A model generated the notes under the pieces. The model was not told the origin of the DNA. It did no database searches and worked only from the letters and a program-made list of their open reading frames with translations. This document shows, one piece after another, positions 24,972-36,489 of a stretch of 64,000 nt of DNA. The DNA comes from Gammaproteobacteria bacterium (GTDB lineage: Bacteria > Pseudomonadota > Gammaproteobacteria > UBA6429 > Thiohalophilaceae). The stretch is taken from positions 868,001-932,000 of the forward strand of contig WGLP01000002.1 in NCBI GenBank assembly GCA_016125505.1, read 5' to 3'. The first letter of the stretch is position 1; the number at the start of each line of letters is the position of its first letter. Position numbers and translations under genes: made by a program.

Positions 24972-25463
24972 ATGCAGAATCTCGAAATAGCGCTCGCTGA
25001 CACAGCCGATACCGAACGCCTGGGCAAGGCCCTGGCGGAATTGCGGCCCGCGCCGGTCGTGATTTATCTGCAAGGCGATTTAGGGGCGGGTAAAACAACC
25101 TTCAGCCGCGGATTCATTCAGGCCTGTGGTCATCGTGGGGCCGTGAAAAGTCCGACCTATACCCTTATCGAACCCTATGAATTGCCAGCGGGCAAGGTAT
25201 TTCACCTCGACCTCTACCGGCTGAATGACCCGTCGGAGCTGGAATTTCTGGGGCTGGAAGACCTGTTGGCCCAGGGTGGGGTGTGTCTGATTGAGTGGCC
25301 CGAACGCGCCAGTCCACATCTACCCCCGGCGGAACTGACGATTCAGCTGTCCCATGTCGCGGGAGGCAGGATTGCGCAATTGCATGCCCACTCGGCCCGC
25401 GCCCAGGAATGGTTAGACACGTTAGCGGCCCACTTTTCCTCAATCTCTCACCTAATAGATTAA
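24972..25463 (+). CDS. tsaE: tRNA threonylcarbamoyladenosine biosynthesis ATPase TsaE
   Basis: A 163-residue P-loop ATPase with Walker A LQGDLGAGKTTFSRGFIQ, the switch-like KSPTYTLIEPYE, and HLDLYRL followed by LEFLGLEDLL. TsaE partners TsaB and TsaD in making the t6A37 modification on tRNAs reading ANN codons. The C-terminus is about 10 residues longer than E. coli TsaE. Directly downstream of nnr and upstream of amiC, the usual arrangement. Confidence 0.94.
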   Translation: MQNLEIALADTADTERLGKALAELRPAPVVIYLQGDLGAGKTTFSRGFIQACGHRGAVKSPTYTLIEPYELPAGKVFHLDLYRLNDPSELEFLGLEDLLAQGGVCLIEWPERASPHLPPAELTIQLSHVAGGRIAQLHAHSARAQEWLDTLAAHFSSISHLID

Positions 25464-25558
25464 GATCATCTTCTATCTTTATAAGAAATATAGATTTTTC
25501 CTTGAAAAAAATCTCACATCGTGCACAATTAATAAGAGATTTCATCGGGGGGTAAACG

Positions 25559-26878
25559 ATGCCGGTTTGGTTAGCCCGCACTGTTTGCGGTTTTGTCTTG
25601 CTGGGTTACGGGATGGTGGCTCAGGCTGTCAATGTCGTCGGCGTGCGCATGTGGCCGGCACCGGACAACACCCGCTTGGTATTCGACCTCACTGCCCCGG
25701 TCGAGCACAATCTGTTTGTGCTCGAACATCCGGAGCGTATCGTCATCGATCTCAAATCCACGGATTTGAAAGCGGCATTTCCCGCCCTGACCGACGCCTC
25801 CTTCATTAAACAGATTCGTTATGCCCGCCGCGATGGCGATGACCTGCGCGTGGTGCTGGATCTCAAGCGCGAGGTCAAGGCCAAAAGTTTTGTGCTGCGG
25901 CCGCAGGGCGAGTACGGCAATCGGCTGGTGGTTGACCTGATCGATGAAGCGCAGGACAAAAAGGCTGCGCAGCCGGTGCGCGAGGATCGCGATCAATCGG
26001 ATAGTCCGCGCAAGGTGCTGATTGCCATCGATGCCGGCCACGGCGGTGACGACCCCGGGGCCATCGGTAAATACGGCACGCGTGAAAAAGATGTCACCCT
26101 GGCGATTGCCCACAAGCTGAAGGCGCTGATTGATCGTCAACCCGGCATGCAGGCGATGATGACACGCAGTGGCGATTACTTTGTCTCCCTGGGGAAACGG
26201 GTGGAAAAGGCGCGCGAGGCCCAGGCCGATCTGTTTATTTCCATTCACGCCGATTCATTTCGTAACCGCAGCGCCAGTGGGTCTTCGGTGTATGTCTTGT
26301 CCGAGCACGGCGCCAGTTCCGAGGTCGCGAGATTCCTGGCGGAGTCTGAAAACAATTCGGACCTGATTGGCGGTGTGAGCCTGGATGACAAGGATGACCT
26401 GTTGAAGAAGGTGTTGGTGGATATGGTCAAGAATTCCACCATGGATGACAGTCACGACCTGGCGCGCGACATGCTCGGTGGTTTGCGTAATGTGACGCAT
26501 CTGCATCGTGCACGTGTGGAACAGGCCGGTTTTCGGGTGTTGAAGTCGCCCGATATACCGTCCGTGCTGGTGGAGACGGCATTCATCTCTAATCCCAAGG
26601 AGGAGCGCAAACTGCGCGATCCGGGGGTGCAGGGCAGGCTGGCGCAGGCCATCTTCAATGGACTCAACAAGTATTTCCGCGATAACCCGCCGCCGGGTAC
26701 CTTGTTGGCAGTGAGAGATCGTAAGCACCGTGTTATCAAGGGCGATACGCTCAGTGCCCTGGCCGACGAATACCAGGTACCGCTGTCTGCATTACGCCAG
26801 GCAAACCAGATCAAAGGGGATGTCCTGCAAGTCGGTGATGTCCTGCTGATTCCGCCAGTCGTCTCCAGCGATTCCTGA
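25559..26878 (+). CDS. amiC: N-acetylmuramoyl-L-alanine amidase AmiC-like (AMIN, Amidase_3, LysM)
   Basis: A 439-residue secreted cell-wall hydrolase. The signal peptide is MPVWLARTVCGFVLLGYGMVAQA. An AMIN domain (about 25-130) directs it to the septum. The Amidase_3 catalytic domain (about 155-380) has zinc ligands in AIDAGHGGDDPGAIG and FISIHADSF, and the catalytic glutamate in VLVETAFISNP. A C-terminal LysM repeat (HRVIKGDTLSALADEYQVP to VGDVLLIPP) binds peptidoglycan. It separates daughter cells by cutting cross-bridges and needs an EnvC/NlpD-type activator. An AT-rich 95-base gap upstream holds an 8-bp inverted repeat (AGATTTTT/AAAAATCT at 25492-25514). Confidence 0.94.
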   Translation: MPVWLARTVCGFVLLGYGMVAQAVNVVGVRMWPAPDNTRLVFDLTAPVEHNLFVLEHPERIVIDLKSTDLKAAFPALTDASFIKQIRYARRDGDDLRVVLDLKREVKAKSFVLRPQGEYGNRLVVDLIDEAQDKKAAQPVREDRDQSDSPRKVLIAIDAGHGGDDPGAIGKYGTREKDVTLAIAHKLKALIDRQPGMQAMMTRSGDYFVSLGKRVEKAREAQADLFISIHADSFRNRSASGSSVYVLSEHGASSEVARFLAESENNSDLIGGVSLDDKDDLLKKVLVDMVKNSTMDDSHDLARDMLGGLRNVTHLHRARVEQAGFRVLKSPDIPSVLVETAFISNPKEERKLRDPGVQGRLAQAIFNGLNKYFRDNPPPGTLLAVRDRKHRVIKGDTLSALADEYQVPLSALRQANQIKGDVLQVGDVLLIPPVVSSDS

Positions 26879-26957
26879 ATTTTCATCCTGCAGACGAAGG
26901 CCGTCGCTACACCGGCCTGTTCGATCTGTTGTTGGCGAATGTATTACACTAGCCGGC

Positions 26958-28634
26958 ATGTCCGCCCCGCGTCTGATCGATCCGATACGTCTTTTACCCC
27001 CCCAGCTCGCCGATCAGATCGCTGCCGGCGAGGTCATCGAACGGCCGGCGTCGATCCTCAAGGAATTGCTTGAGAATGCGCTTGATGCCGACGCCACGCG
27101 CCTGGACATCGAGTTATCGCGCGGCGGCATGGAATCCATCCTTGTCAGCGATAATGGTTACGGCATTGCCGGCAATGAAATGGCACTTGCCATCAGTCGT
27201 CACGCGACCAGCAAGATCGGCCGGCTCGAGGATTTGTTGCAGTTGCGCAGTCTGGGCTTTCGTGGCGAGGCCCTGGCCAGCATCTGTTCTGTCAGTCAAT
27301 GGGAGATTTCGTCGCGCCGCAGTTATGCGACCGAGGCATTCAGGCTCTGCTATGACCAAAGCGAGCAACTGTTGCCGGTGAATCATGCGGTGGGCACCAC
27401 GGTCTCGGTACGCAACCTTTTCTTTAACACGCCGGCACGGCGTAAATTCCTGCGCACTGAACGCACCGAGTTCCGCTATTGCGACGAAGTGTTTAGGCGC
27501 ATGAGTCTGGCGCGTTTCGATGTCGCCTTTTATCTCAAACATAACGCACGCCAGATTCATCGCTTGCCTGCAGTGATCGATGATATCGGCCGCTCGCGAC
27601 GCGTCGGTCAGCTATGCGGCGAGGCGTTTGTCCGCAACAGTCTGGTTATCGATTTTCCGCGGCGGGATATGCGTTTGTGGGGCTGGATCAGCAAGCCTGC
27701 ATATTCGCGCCAGCAAAGTGATTTGCAATATTTTTATATCAACGGGCGTATTGTGCGCGACCGGGTCATCAATCACGCACTGCGCCTGGCGTATCAATCC
27801 CTGCTTGCGCCGGGGCGACACGCCGCCTATGTACTGCACCTGGAGTTGGATCCGGCAGAGGTCGATGTCAACGTCCATCCGACCAAACATGAAGTGCGCT
27901 TTCGTGAAGCGCGGCAGATCCATGATTTTCTCATGCAATGTTTGCGTGAAAGTCTGCAACGTGACGCTTCCCCACAGTCGGTGACTATGCACCCGGATAT
28001 CAGGGAGATGCCCCTGGAGTACGCGGCCACAGGGTCGACCGCGGAAACGCTGTCAGCGCAGGATGTCGACGCACGCAACGCGACGGAAGGATTTTTCGGC
28101 AATTTACAAAGTATCGTGTGCCAGCGTTTTGCACTGACACAATCTGTCAACGGCATGTATCTGATCGATATCCACAGGGCGCAGGTTGGATTGGCTCGAC
28201 AACGCTGGCAGGAGGCATTTGAGTCGAATCAGATTAAACAGCGACCGCTATTGATCCCGCAAACGCTGGATATGAACTCCGCGCAGCGTCAGTCATACGA
28301 ACAGCAACAGGCGATGTTGGCGCGTCTGGGTTTTGAACTGACGCAATCCAGTCCGTCGCAGCTGATGTTACGCGCGGTTCCTGTCTGGCTTCAGGGTTTC
28401 GATAGCCGGCAACTGATTCAGTCTTTATTGGTCAGCGCTATCGACCTATCGGAGATGTTTGACGCGATTGAAACACATCTGATGTCACAGCACTGCGAGT
28501 TGACGCAGATCGACTTTAAACGGTTCCTGATGTTACTGGCGCAACAACGTGACAGGCTGTCGACGAGCTGGCGCAAGCTGACGCAGGCTGATCTGCTTGC
28601 CTGGTTGAGGGAACAACCGGTTCATCATGACTAG
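26958..28634 (+). CDS. mutL: DNA mismatch repair protein MutL
   Basis: A 558-residue MutL. The GHKL ATPase half is intact: [49 protein letters not shown] and [20 protein letters not shown]. The C-terminal dimerisation half contains [18 protein letters not shown] where endonuclease-type MutL has DQHA(X)2E(X)4E, so the nicking motif appears lost. The linker is short, making the protein about 60 residues shorter than E. coli MutL. It overlaps miaA by 8 bases. MutL couples MutS mismatch recognition to strand removal. Confidence 0.95.
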   Translation: MSAPRLIDPIRLLPPQLADQIAAGEVIERPASILKELLENALDADATRLDIELSRGGMESILVSDNGYGIAGNEMALAISRHATSKIGRLEDLLQLRSLGFRGEALASICSVSQWEISSRRSYATEAFRLCYDQSEQLLPVNHAVGTTVSVRNLFFNTPARRKFLRTERTEFRYCDEVFRRMSLARFDVAFYLKHNARQIHRLPAVIDDIGRSRRVGQLCGEAFVRNSLVIDFPRRDMRLWGWISKPAYSRQQSDLQYFYINGRIVRDRVINHALRLAYQSLLAPGRHAAYVLHLELDPAEVDVNVHPTKHEVRFREARQIHDFLMQCLRESLQRDASPQSVTMHPDIREMPLEYAATGSTAETLSAQDVDARNATEGFFGNLQSIVCQRFALTQSVNGMYLIDIHRAQVGLARQRWQEAFESNQIKQRPLLIPQTLDMNSAQRQSYEQQQAMLARLGFELTQSSPSQLMLRAVPVWLQGFDSRQLIQSLLVSAIDLSEMFDAIETHLMSQHCELTQIDFKRFLMLLAQQRDRLSTSWRKLTQADLLAWLREQPVHHD

Positions 28635-29565
28635 ATCGCCACTACCTATAGTGTGTCTGATGGGGCCGACTGCATCCGGCAAGACGGATCTGGCGGTGCA
28701 ACTGGTCGAACGTCTTCCTTTCGAGATCATCAGCGTTGATTCCGCCATGGTGTATAAAGACATGGACATCGGCACAGCGAAACCCGATGCCGATACGTTG
28801 CGGCGTGCACCGCATCGCCTGATCGATTTTCTGGATCCTGCTGAGGCGTATTCAGCGGCGCGCTTTTGTGAAGATGCGCTACGCGAGATAAACGACATCG
28901 CCGAATCGGGAAAAACGCCCTTATTGGTTGGTGGAACCATGATGTATTTTCGCAGTCTCTTGCAGGGCATGGCGCAGTTGCCATCCGCGGATGCAGAGCT
29001 GCGTGCAGAGCTGGCCGCAGAGGCCGAAGCTGTCGGTTGGCAGGAGATGCATCGACAACTTGCCCATGTCGATCCGCCGGCGGCGGAACGTATTCACCCC
29101 AATGACCCGCAACGCATATCCCGCGCCCTGGAGGTGTACAGACTGACCGGAAAGGCATTGTCCGAATGGATGCAACAGCCCGCCCCGACATTGCCGTTTC
29201 GTCCCATCTTGCTGGGGCTCATTCCGTCCGATCGGCAGGTTTTACATGAGCGCATCGCGCAGCGATTCGATTCCATGCTCAAGCAGGGGTTGCTGGAAGA
29301 AGTGCAACGCCTGTATGCGCGCGGTGATCTCGATATCAACAAGCCGGCCATTCGCGCGGTGGGCTATCGTCAGGTGTGGCAGTTTCTCAACGGTGAATGG
29401 GACTATGCGACGATGCGGGAAAAAGGGGTTGTCGCGACACGACAACTGGCAAAACGACAGCTGACATGGCTGCGATCCATGCCGGATTTAAAGAATATTG
29501 ACTGTTTAAACAAGGGTTTAGCAGAGGCAGTATTGAAATTATTGGCAAAAATACACATTAATTGA
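28627..29565 (+). CDS. miaA: tRNA dimethylallyltransferase MiaA
   Basis: A 312-residue prenyltransferase that adds a dimethylallyl group to A37 of tRNAs reading UNN codons. The P-loop [16 protein letters not shown], the [19 protein letters not shown] motif, and [15 protein letters not shown] are characteristic. The C-terminal [16 protein letters not shown] is the tRNA-binding signature. Start overlaps mutL. The order mutL-miaA-hfq-hflX-hflK-hflC matches E. coli. Confidence 0.96.
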   Translation: MTRSPLPIVCLMGPTASGKTDLAVQLVERLPFEIISVDSAMVYKDMDIGTAKPDADTLRRAPHRLIDFLDPAEAYSAARFCEDALREINDIAESGKTPLLVGGTMMYFRSLLQGMAQLPSADAELRAELAAEAEAVGWQEMHRQLAHVDPPAAERIHPNDPQRISRALEVYRLTGKALSEWMQQPAPTLPFRPILLGLIPSDRQVLHERIAQRFDSMLKQGLLEEVQRLYARGDLDINKPAIRAVGYRQVWQFLNGEWDYATMREKGVVATRQLAKRQLTWLRSMPDLKNIDCLNKGLAEAVLKLLAKIHIN

Positions 29566-29590
29566 TTTGTTTCACTGTGCTAGACTGATT

Positions 29591-29618
29591 TTGTCAGGGT
29601 TGTTGAATTTTTTATTGT
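29591..29618 (+). promoter_or_regulatory. candidate sigma-70 promoter of hfq
   Basis: TTGTCA (29591-29596), a 16-base spacer and TATTGT (29613-29618) lie in the 137-base AT-rich gap before hfq. They match 5/6 and 4/6 of the consensus hexamers. Confidence 0.4.
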
Positions 29619-29702
29619 TTTGTAAAAGAAAATGAGCAGGTACTTGGCGGGCAGATTGCGCCGAAAACGACAAAATGAATATAAATAAAACGGAGAATAA
29701 CG

Positions 29703-29951
29703 ATGAGTAAAGGGCAAGCACTACAAGATCCTTTTTTGAATGCTTTACGTAAGGAACGGATTCCAGTTTCAATTTACCTCGTGAACGGTATCAAGTTGCA
29801 GGGGCAGGTTGAATCTTTTGACCAATTTGTTGTGTTGTTACGTAATAGTGTCAGCCAGATGGTGTACAAGCATGCGATTTCGACCATCGTGCCGGCACGC
29901 AATATCAAACTTCCCATGGCCGATGACGCACATACCGGTGGTAACGGCTAA
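29703..29951 (+). CDS. hfq: RNA chaperone Hfq
   Basis: An 82-residue Hfq. The Sm1 motif [40 protein letters not shown] and the Sm2 motif [11 protein letters not shown] are nearly identical to those of E. coli over the ring-forming core. The C-terminal tail is short ([16 protein letters not shown]). As a hexamer it pairs small RNAs with mRNAs. CGGAGAA precedes the ATG. It has its own candidate promoter and precedes hflX. Confidence 0.98.
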   Translation: MSKGQALQDPFLNALRKERIPVSIYLVNGIKLQGQVESFDQFVVLLRNSVSQMVYKHAISTIVPARNIKLPMADDAHTGGNG

Positions 29952-29989
29952 CTTATCTGTCACTGGCTCGACCAGCAGGAGGCACATCC

Positions 29990-31312
29990 TTGTTTGAACG
30001 CCCACGGGGTGGTGAGCGCGCTGTGCTCGTTCACCTGGATATGGGGCAGGTGGATGAGCATCAGGCCCTGGAAGAATTTACCGAGCTGGCCTATGCGGCC
30101 GGCGCTGAGCCGGTTGCAACCATTACCGGGGCACGGCGTGCCCCGGATGCCAAATACTTTGCCGGCACCGGCAAGGTTGCCGAGATTCAACAACAGGTGG
30201 AGGCGACCGACGCGGACGTCGTGTTATTCAACCACACCTTGTCACCGGTACAGGAACGCAACCTGGAACGCGAACTGAAGTGCCGCGTGCTGGATCGTAC
30301 CGGTTTGATCCTGGATATCTTTGCGCAACGTGCGCGCACACATGAAGGTAAACTCCAGGTTGAGTTAGCGCAATTGAAACACCTGTCGACCCGGCTGGTG
30401 CGTGGCTGGACACACCTTGAGCGGCAGAAGGGCGGTATCGGTCTGCGCGGTCCGGGTGAAACCCAGCTGGAAACAGACCGGCGCCTGTTGGGCGAACGGA
30501 TCAAACTGCTCAATCGCAAGCTGGAGAAGGTCAACAAGCAACGCGAACAGGGGCGGCGTGCGCGCAAGCGCGCCGAGTTGCCGACGGTTTCCCTGGTGGG
30601 TTATACCAATGCCGGAAAATCCACACTCTTTAATACCGTTACCCAATCCGACGTGTATGCGGCTAATCAATTGTTTGCCACACTCGATCCAACCTTGCGC
30701 CGGGTCGATCTGGATGAAGGTGAGGCGATCGTCCTGGCGGATACCGTGGGTTTCATCCGGCAATTACCGCATGATCTGGTTGCGGCATTTCGTTCCACCC
30801 TGCAGGAAACCCGCGATGCGGATCTCTTGTTACATGTGGTTGACGCAGCCAGTCCTCAGCGTGAGGACAATATACGTCAGGTAAATGATGTCCTGGCCGA
30901 GATTGAGGCGGATACGCGACCGCAACTTCTGGTGTTCAACAAAATCGATTTACTGCCAGAGCTGTCGCCACGGATCGATCGCGACGACGAGGGTAAACCC
31001 GTGCGCGTCTGGGTTTCGGCCAAAACCGGCGATGGTATCGCGCTGTTGATGCAGGCGATGACAGAAATCGTACAGCAGGCAACGGTGCACGAACAATTGG
31101 TGCTGCCACCGGCGGAAGGAAAATTACACGCCAGATTACATGCGATGGGCAGCGTGCTGTTTGAAAATACGGACAGTCAGGGACGCTGGCTGATGACTAT
31201 CGCGATGCCCGCGCCGACGTGGGCATCACTCAACAAGCATTTTCACCTGGAACACTATATAAGCCACGATTCTACCGAGGATCGCCTTGCGGTTGGCAGC
31301 GAGGCTCCATAG
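29990..31312 (+). CDS. hflX: GTPase HflX (ribosome rescue)
   Basis: A 440-residue GTPase that splits stalled ribosomes after heat shock. The N-terminal HflX domain ends in RLVRGWTHLERQKGGIGLRGPGETQLETDRR. The G domain follows: GYTNAGKSTLFN (G1), FATLDPTLR (G2), ADTVGFI (G3), NKIDLL (G4). Translation begins with TTG at 29990: AGGAGG at 29977-29982 is spaced 7 bases before it, and no better ATG exists nearby. Downstream of hfq by 38 bases. Confidence 0.96.
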   Translation: MFERPRGGERAVLVHLDMGQVDEHQALEEFTELAYAAGAEPVATITGARRAPDAKYFAGTGKVAEIQQQVEATDADVVLFNHTLSPVQERNLERELKCRVLDRTGLILDIFAQRARTHEGKLQVELAQLKHLSTRLVRGWTHLERQKGGIGLRGPGETQLETDRRLLGERIKLLNRKLEKVNKQREQGRRARKRAELPTVSLVGYTNAGKSTLFNTVTQSDVYAANQLFATLDPTLRRVDLDEGEAIVLADTVGFIRQLPHDLVAAFRSTLQETRDADLLLHVVDAASPQREDNIRQVNDVLAEIEADTRPQLLVFNKIDLLPELSPRIDRDDEGKPVRVWVSAKTGDGIALLMQAMTEIVQQATVHEQLVLPPAEGKLHARLHAMGSVLFENTDSQGRWLMTIAMPAPTWASLNKHFHLEHYISHDSTEDRLAVGSEAP

Positions 31313-31347
31313 AATTCCCTTTCTAATATCGTCATCAGGAGTAAGGC

Positions 31348-32526
31348 ATGGCCTGGAATGAACCCGGTAACTCCGGGGATAAAGACAAAGACCCATGGGG
31401 TAAGCAACGAGGAGAGCAAGGCCCCCCGGATTTGGACGAGATCGTCAAAAATTTGCAAAGAAAATTCCGCGGATTGTTTGGCGGGCGCGGTGGCGGTGGT
31501 GGTAGCGGTCGTGGCGGTGCCGGTGGTTTCGGTGGTGTTATCGGCGTGTTGGTGGCGCTGCTGGTTATCTGGGCAGTTTATAGTTCGGTTTATATCCTGA
31601 ACGAACGTCAAAATGGCGTGGTGCTGCGCTTTGGCAAATATGTCACGACCATTCAGCCCGGTTTCAATCTTCGGCTGCCGTATCCCATCGAGACCGTGAA
31701 TATTGTCGATGTACAAACAATCCAATCCTTTACCGTTGGTCAGGGCACCAACGAGGCCTTGATGCTGACCAAGGATAAGAACATCGTGGATATCGAGTAT
31801 GTCGTGCAGTTTCAGGTGAGCGATGCCAAGAAATTTGTACTGAATACAAAAGATCCGGTGGTGAGTCTGGAACAGGCGACACAGACCGCCGTGCGCGAGA
31901 TGGTAGGCCAGAATGATATGGATTATGTGCAGACTCAGGGGCGTTCCGAGTTTGCCATCAAATCGAAAGAGCGTATCCAGCAAATCCTCGAACGCTATAA
32001 CACCGGTCTGACAGTCACCAACTTCAACATGCAGAAGGCCCAGCCGCCGCGTCAGGTGATCCCGGCCTATGAAGAGGTCAACGCTGCGCAGCAGGATAAG
32101 GAAGCCGAAATCAATAAGGCTGAGGCGTTTGCCAATACCATTATTCCCAAGGCGGAAGGTCAGGCCGATCAGATCCGGGTGCAGGCCGAACAGTACAAGC
32201 AAACCCTGATCGCCCGTGCAACCGGTGATGCGGATCGTTTCAAGCAGTTACTGGCACAGTATGAAAAGGCGCCAGCGGTCACCCGCGAACGTCTCTACCT
32301 GGAGACCATGCAGGAAGTGATTTCGCGCAGCAAGAAAGTGCTGGTCGATATCAAGAAGGGTAACAACCTGCTGTATCTGCCGCTGGACAAGATTGCTTCG
32401 AATCCGACGCGCGATAATGAGACAAACAGCAGTACCAGCGGTAAACAGGCGGACGGGACCACCTCGCACCAGACGCCGGATATGACCAGCGACACCTTGC
32501 GTTCACGCGGTCGGGGAGGTAACTAA
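31348..32526 (+). CDS. hflK: FtsH protease modulator HflK
   Basis: A 392-residue SPFH-family membrane protein. The N-terminus is a glycine-rich cytoplasmic stretch (about residues 49-66), then one membrane segment (VIGVLVALLVIWAVYSSVYI), then the periplasmic SPFH/band-7 domain (VLRFGKYVTTIQPGFNLRLPYPIE). With HflC it forms a large cage around FtsH and limits degradation of membrane proteins. The C-terminal tail is polar and likely disordered. Stop and hflC start share a base. Confidence 0.95.
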   Translation: MAWNEPGNSGDKDKDPWGKQRGEQGPPDLDEIVKNLQRKFRGLFGGRGGGGGSGRGGAGGFGGVIGVLVALLVIWAVYSSVYILNERQNGVVLRFGKYVTTIQPGFNLRLPYPIETVNIVDVQTIQSFTVGQGTNEALMLTKDKNIVDIEYVVQFQVSDAKKFVLNTKDPVVSLEQATQTAVREMVGQNDMDYVQTQGRSEFAIKSKERIQQILERYNTGLTVTNFNMQKAQPPRQVIPAYEEVNAAQQDKEAEINKAEAFANTIIPKAEGQADQIRVQAEQYKQTLIARATGDADRFKQLLAQYEKAPAVTRERLYLETMQEVISRSKKVLVDIKKGNNLLYLPLDKIASNPTRDNETNSSTSGKQADGTTSHQTPDMTSDTLRSRGRGGN

Positions 32527-33401
32527 TGTCAAATCGCAGCTTAACGATCATCATCATCGTCGCCTTGGTTTTAGGCGCGGTGTATTCCTCCGCCTTTACC
32601 GTGAGTGAAAAGGAGTTTGCCATTCGCATGGCGCTGGGCAAATTTGAAAAGAGTGATTTCAAGCCCGGCCTGCACTGGATGATTCCGTTTTATAACGTGG
32701 TCTATAAATACGACAAACGCCTACAGAGCTACGATGCGCCCAAGCAGCGTTATCTGACCAAGGACAAGCAACCACTGGATGTGGATTATTACGTTAAATG
32801 GCGGATTGTGAACGTCGAGACCTTCTATAAGAAGATGCAGGGTTCGGTCTATGCCGCACAGCGCACGTTTGATTCCATTATTAACAAGGGCCTGCTGGAT
32901 GCCTTTGGCGAACGCACGATGTGGGAGCTCATTTCTGATGAACGCGCGGATGTGATGACCCAGATCACGGACAAGGCCGATGAGAAAATTCAGGAGTTTG
33001 GGATCAAGATCGTGGATGTCCGGGTCAAGCGTATCGAAATGCCGGATAATATCCGTGACCAGATTTTTGCGCGCATGATTACCGAACGTAAAAAGGAAGC
33101 GGCTAAATTCCGGGCAGAAGGTGTCGGTAAGGCAACCCAGATCAAGGCGGAAGCGGAGAAGAGCAGTCAGATCCTGCTGGCAAAGGCCTATGAGGATGCC
33201 CAGAAGATCCGGGGTGCCGGTGACGCCGAGGCGGCCCGTATCTATGCCGAAGCCTATAACAAGGATCCCGAGTTCTTCTCGTTCTACCGTTCCTTGCAGG
33301 CCTATCGCCATTCCCTGGATTCGAACGACCAGGTGATGGTGCTGGAACCTGATTCGGAGTTTTTCAAGTACTTCAATGCCATGAAACCAGGCAAAAAATG
33401 A
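32526..33401 (+). CDS. hflC: FtsH protease modulator HflC
   Basis: A 291-residue SPFH protein with an N-terminal membrane anchor (LTIIIIVALVLGAVYSSAF) and a periplasmic band-7 domain (FAIRMALGKFEKSDFKPGLHWMIPFYN). The coiled-coil region FRAEGVGKATQIKAEAEKSSQILLAKAYEDAQKIRGAGDAEAARIYAEAY matches HflC of other gammaproteobacteria. It is the obligate partner of HflK. Overlaps hflK and is followed by a terminator-like structure at 33433-33482. Confidence 0.95.
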   Translation: MSNRSLTIIIIVALVLGAVYSSAFTVSEKEFAIRMALGKFEKSDFKPGLHWMIPFYNVVYKYDKRLQSYDAPKQRYLTKDKQPLDVDYYVKWRIVNVETFYKKMQGSVYAAQRTFDSIINKGLLDAFGERTMWELISDERADVMTQITDKADEKIQEFGIKIVDVRVKRIEMPDNIRDQIFARMITERKKEAAKFRAEGVGKATQIKAEAEKSSQILLAKAYEDAQKIRGAGDAEAARIYAEAYNKDPEFFSFYRSLQAYRHSLDSNDQVMVLEPDSEFFKYFNAMKPGKK

Positions 33402-33432
33402 TACAATTCTGACCCTGGATAACACACCACGG

Positions 33433-33482
33433 CCGGGCGTCACGCCTCCTTTGCAGGATGTGCAGATTGCCCGGTTTTTTTT
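33433..33482 (+). terminator. terminator after hflC
   Basis: CCGGGC and GCCCGG form a 6-bp stem closed over a 30-base loop, which has its own small GCA...TGC pairing, and eight T residues follow directly. It probably ends most hfq-hflX-hflK-hflC transcripts ahead of the DUF2065 gene. Confidence 0.65.
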
Positions 33483-33491
33483 GGACAGTCG

Positions 33492-33674
33492 ATGGCAAAG
33501 GTATTCTGGTTAGCTCTGGGTTTGGTGATGGTGATAGAAGGCCTGTTTCCGGCACTGAATCCCCGTGCCTATCGACGCATGGTACAAATGATGAGTGAGC
33601 GGGATGACCGTACACTGCGCCTCATCGGTCTGGCGATAATGATTGCTGGCGCATTCCTTATCTATATAACGTGA
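33492..33674 (+). CDS. DUF2065 (YjeT-like) small membrane protein
   Basis: A 60-residue protein with two membrane helices: VFWLALGLVMVIEGLFPAL and LRLIGLAIMIAGAFLIYI, joined by YRRMVQMMSERDDRTL. This is the DUF2065/YjeT pattern and the gene sits in the usual position between hflC and hisZ/purA. Function unknown, presumably linked to the HflKC/FtsH membrane complex by neighbourhood. It begins 10 bases after a terminator, so it may be read from low-level readthrough or its own promoter. Confidence 0.85.
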   Translation: MAKVFWLALGLVMVIEGLFPALNPRAYRRMVQMMSERDDRTLRLIGLAIMIAGAFLIYIT

Positions 33675-33684
33675 AGACAAGTCG

Positions 33685-36194
<2,510 letters not shown>

Positions 36195-36239
36195 GTTAGC
36201 CAACGGCAGCCAGCAAATATTTCCAGGCCTGAACGCCTG

Positions 36240-36269
36240 CCCCAGCGCCATGTATACACGGCGCTGGGG
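36240..36269. repeat. perfect 10-bp inverted repeat downstream of purA
   Basis: CCCCAGCGCC at 36240-36249 and its exact complement at 36260-36269 flank a 10-base loop that itself holds the palindrome GTATAC. There is no T-run after it, so it is not a classical terminator; it could stabilise the purA 3' end or bind a protein. Confidence 0.6.
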
Positions 36270-36326
36270 TCGCTGCACGACCGCGTTTGCCTGGCCGACA
36301 TGACAGAGTCAGCGGAAGCCGCTGTA

Positions 36327-36346
36327 AGCCCCTGTGGGGGCTCTTT
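36327..36346 (+). terminator. candidate terminator of the hisZ-purA transcript
   Basis: A 6-bp stem (AGCCCC / GGGGCT) with a 4-base loop is followed by CTTT. The T-run is short, so termination may be partial. A smaller stem AGCGG/CCGCT lies just before it (36311-36323). No gene is seen between 36195 and 36489. Confidence 0.45.
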
Positions 36347-36417
36347 GACCATATTAATCTCATAAAAATCAATCAGATATAACGTTACTACTCATCGAAC
36401 TTTCCAAAATTTATCTT

Positions 36418-36447
36418 TTGGCAAAAACGGCCGACTATAGTTATAGC
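36418..36447 (+). promoter_or_regulatory. candidate promoter of the c-di-GMP signalling operon
   Basis: TTGGCA (36418-36423), an 18-base spacer and TATAGC (36442-36447) lie 42 bases before the first start codon. A 6-bp inverted repeat, CCAAAA/TTTTGG (36404-36421), overlaps the -35 hexamer and could be an operator. Confidence 0.4.
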
Positions 36448-36489
36448 GTTAGTACCCATGTTTCGTGCTAGCCAATGTAGGAAAAACCG

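Noticed and set aside
25492..25514. 8-bp inverted repeat AGATTTTT/AAAAATCT before amiC
   Set aside because: Made of A and T runs only in an AT-rich gap; could be chance. It is mentioned in the amiC entry but not called as an operator or terminator.
31255..32202. A 315-codon open frame on the minus strand over hflX-hflK
   Set aside because: Antisense shadow of hflK, including a low-complexity Thr/Ala run that simply mirrors the glycine-rich region of HflK.
33402..33407. TACAAT after hflC as a promoter -10 for the DUF2065-hisZ-purA genes
   Set aside because: No usable -35 hexamer at 16-18 bases upstream, and a terminator lies between it and the next gene.
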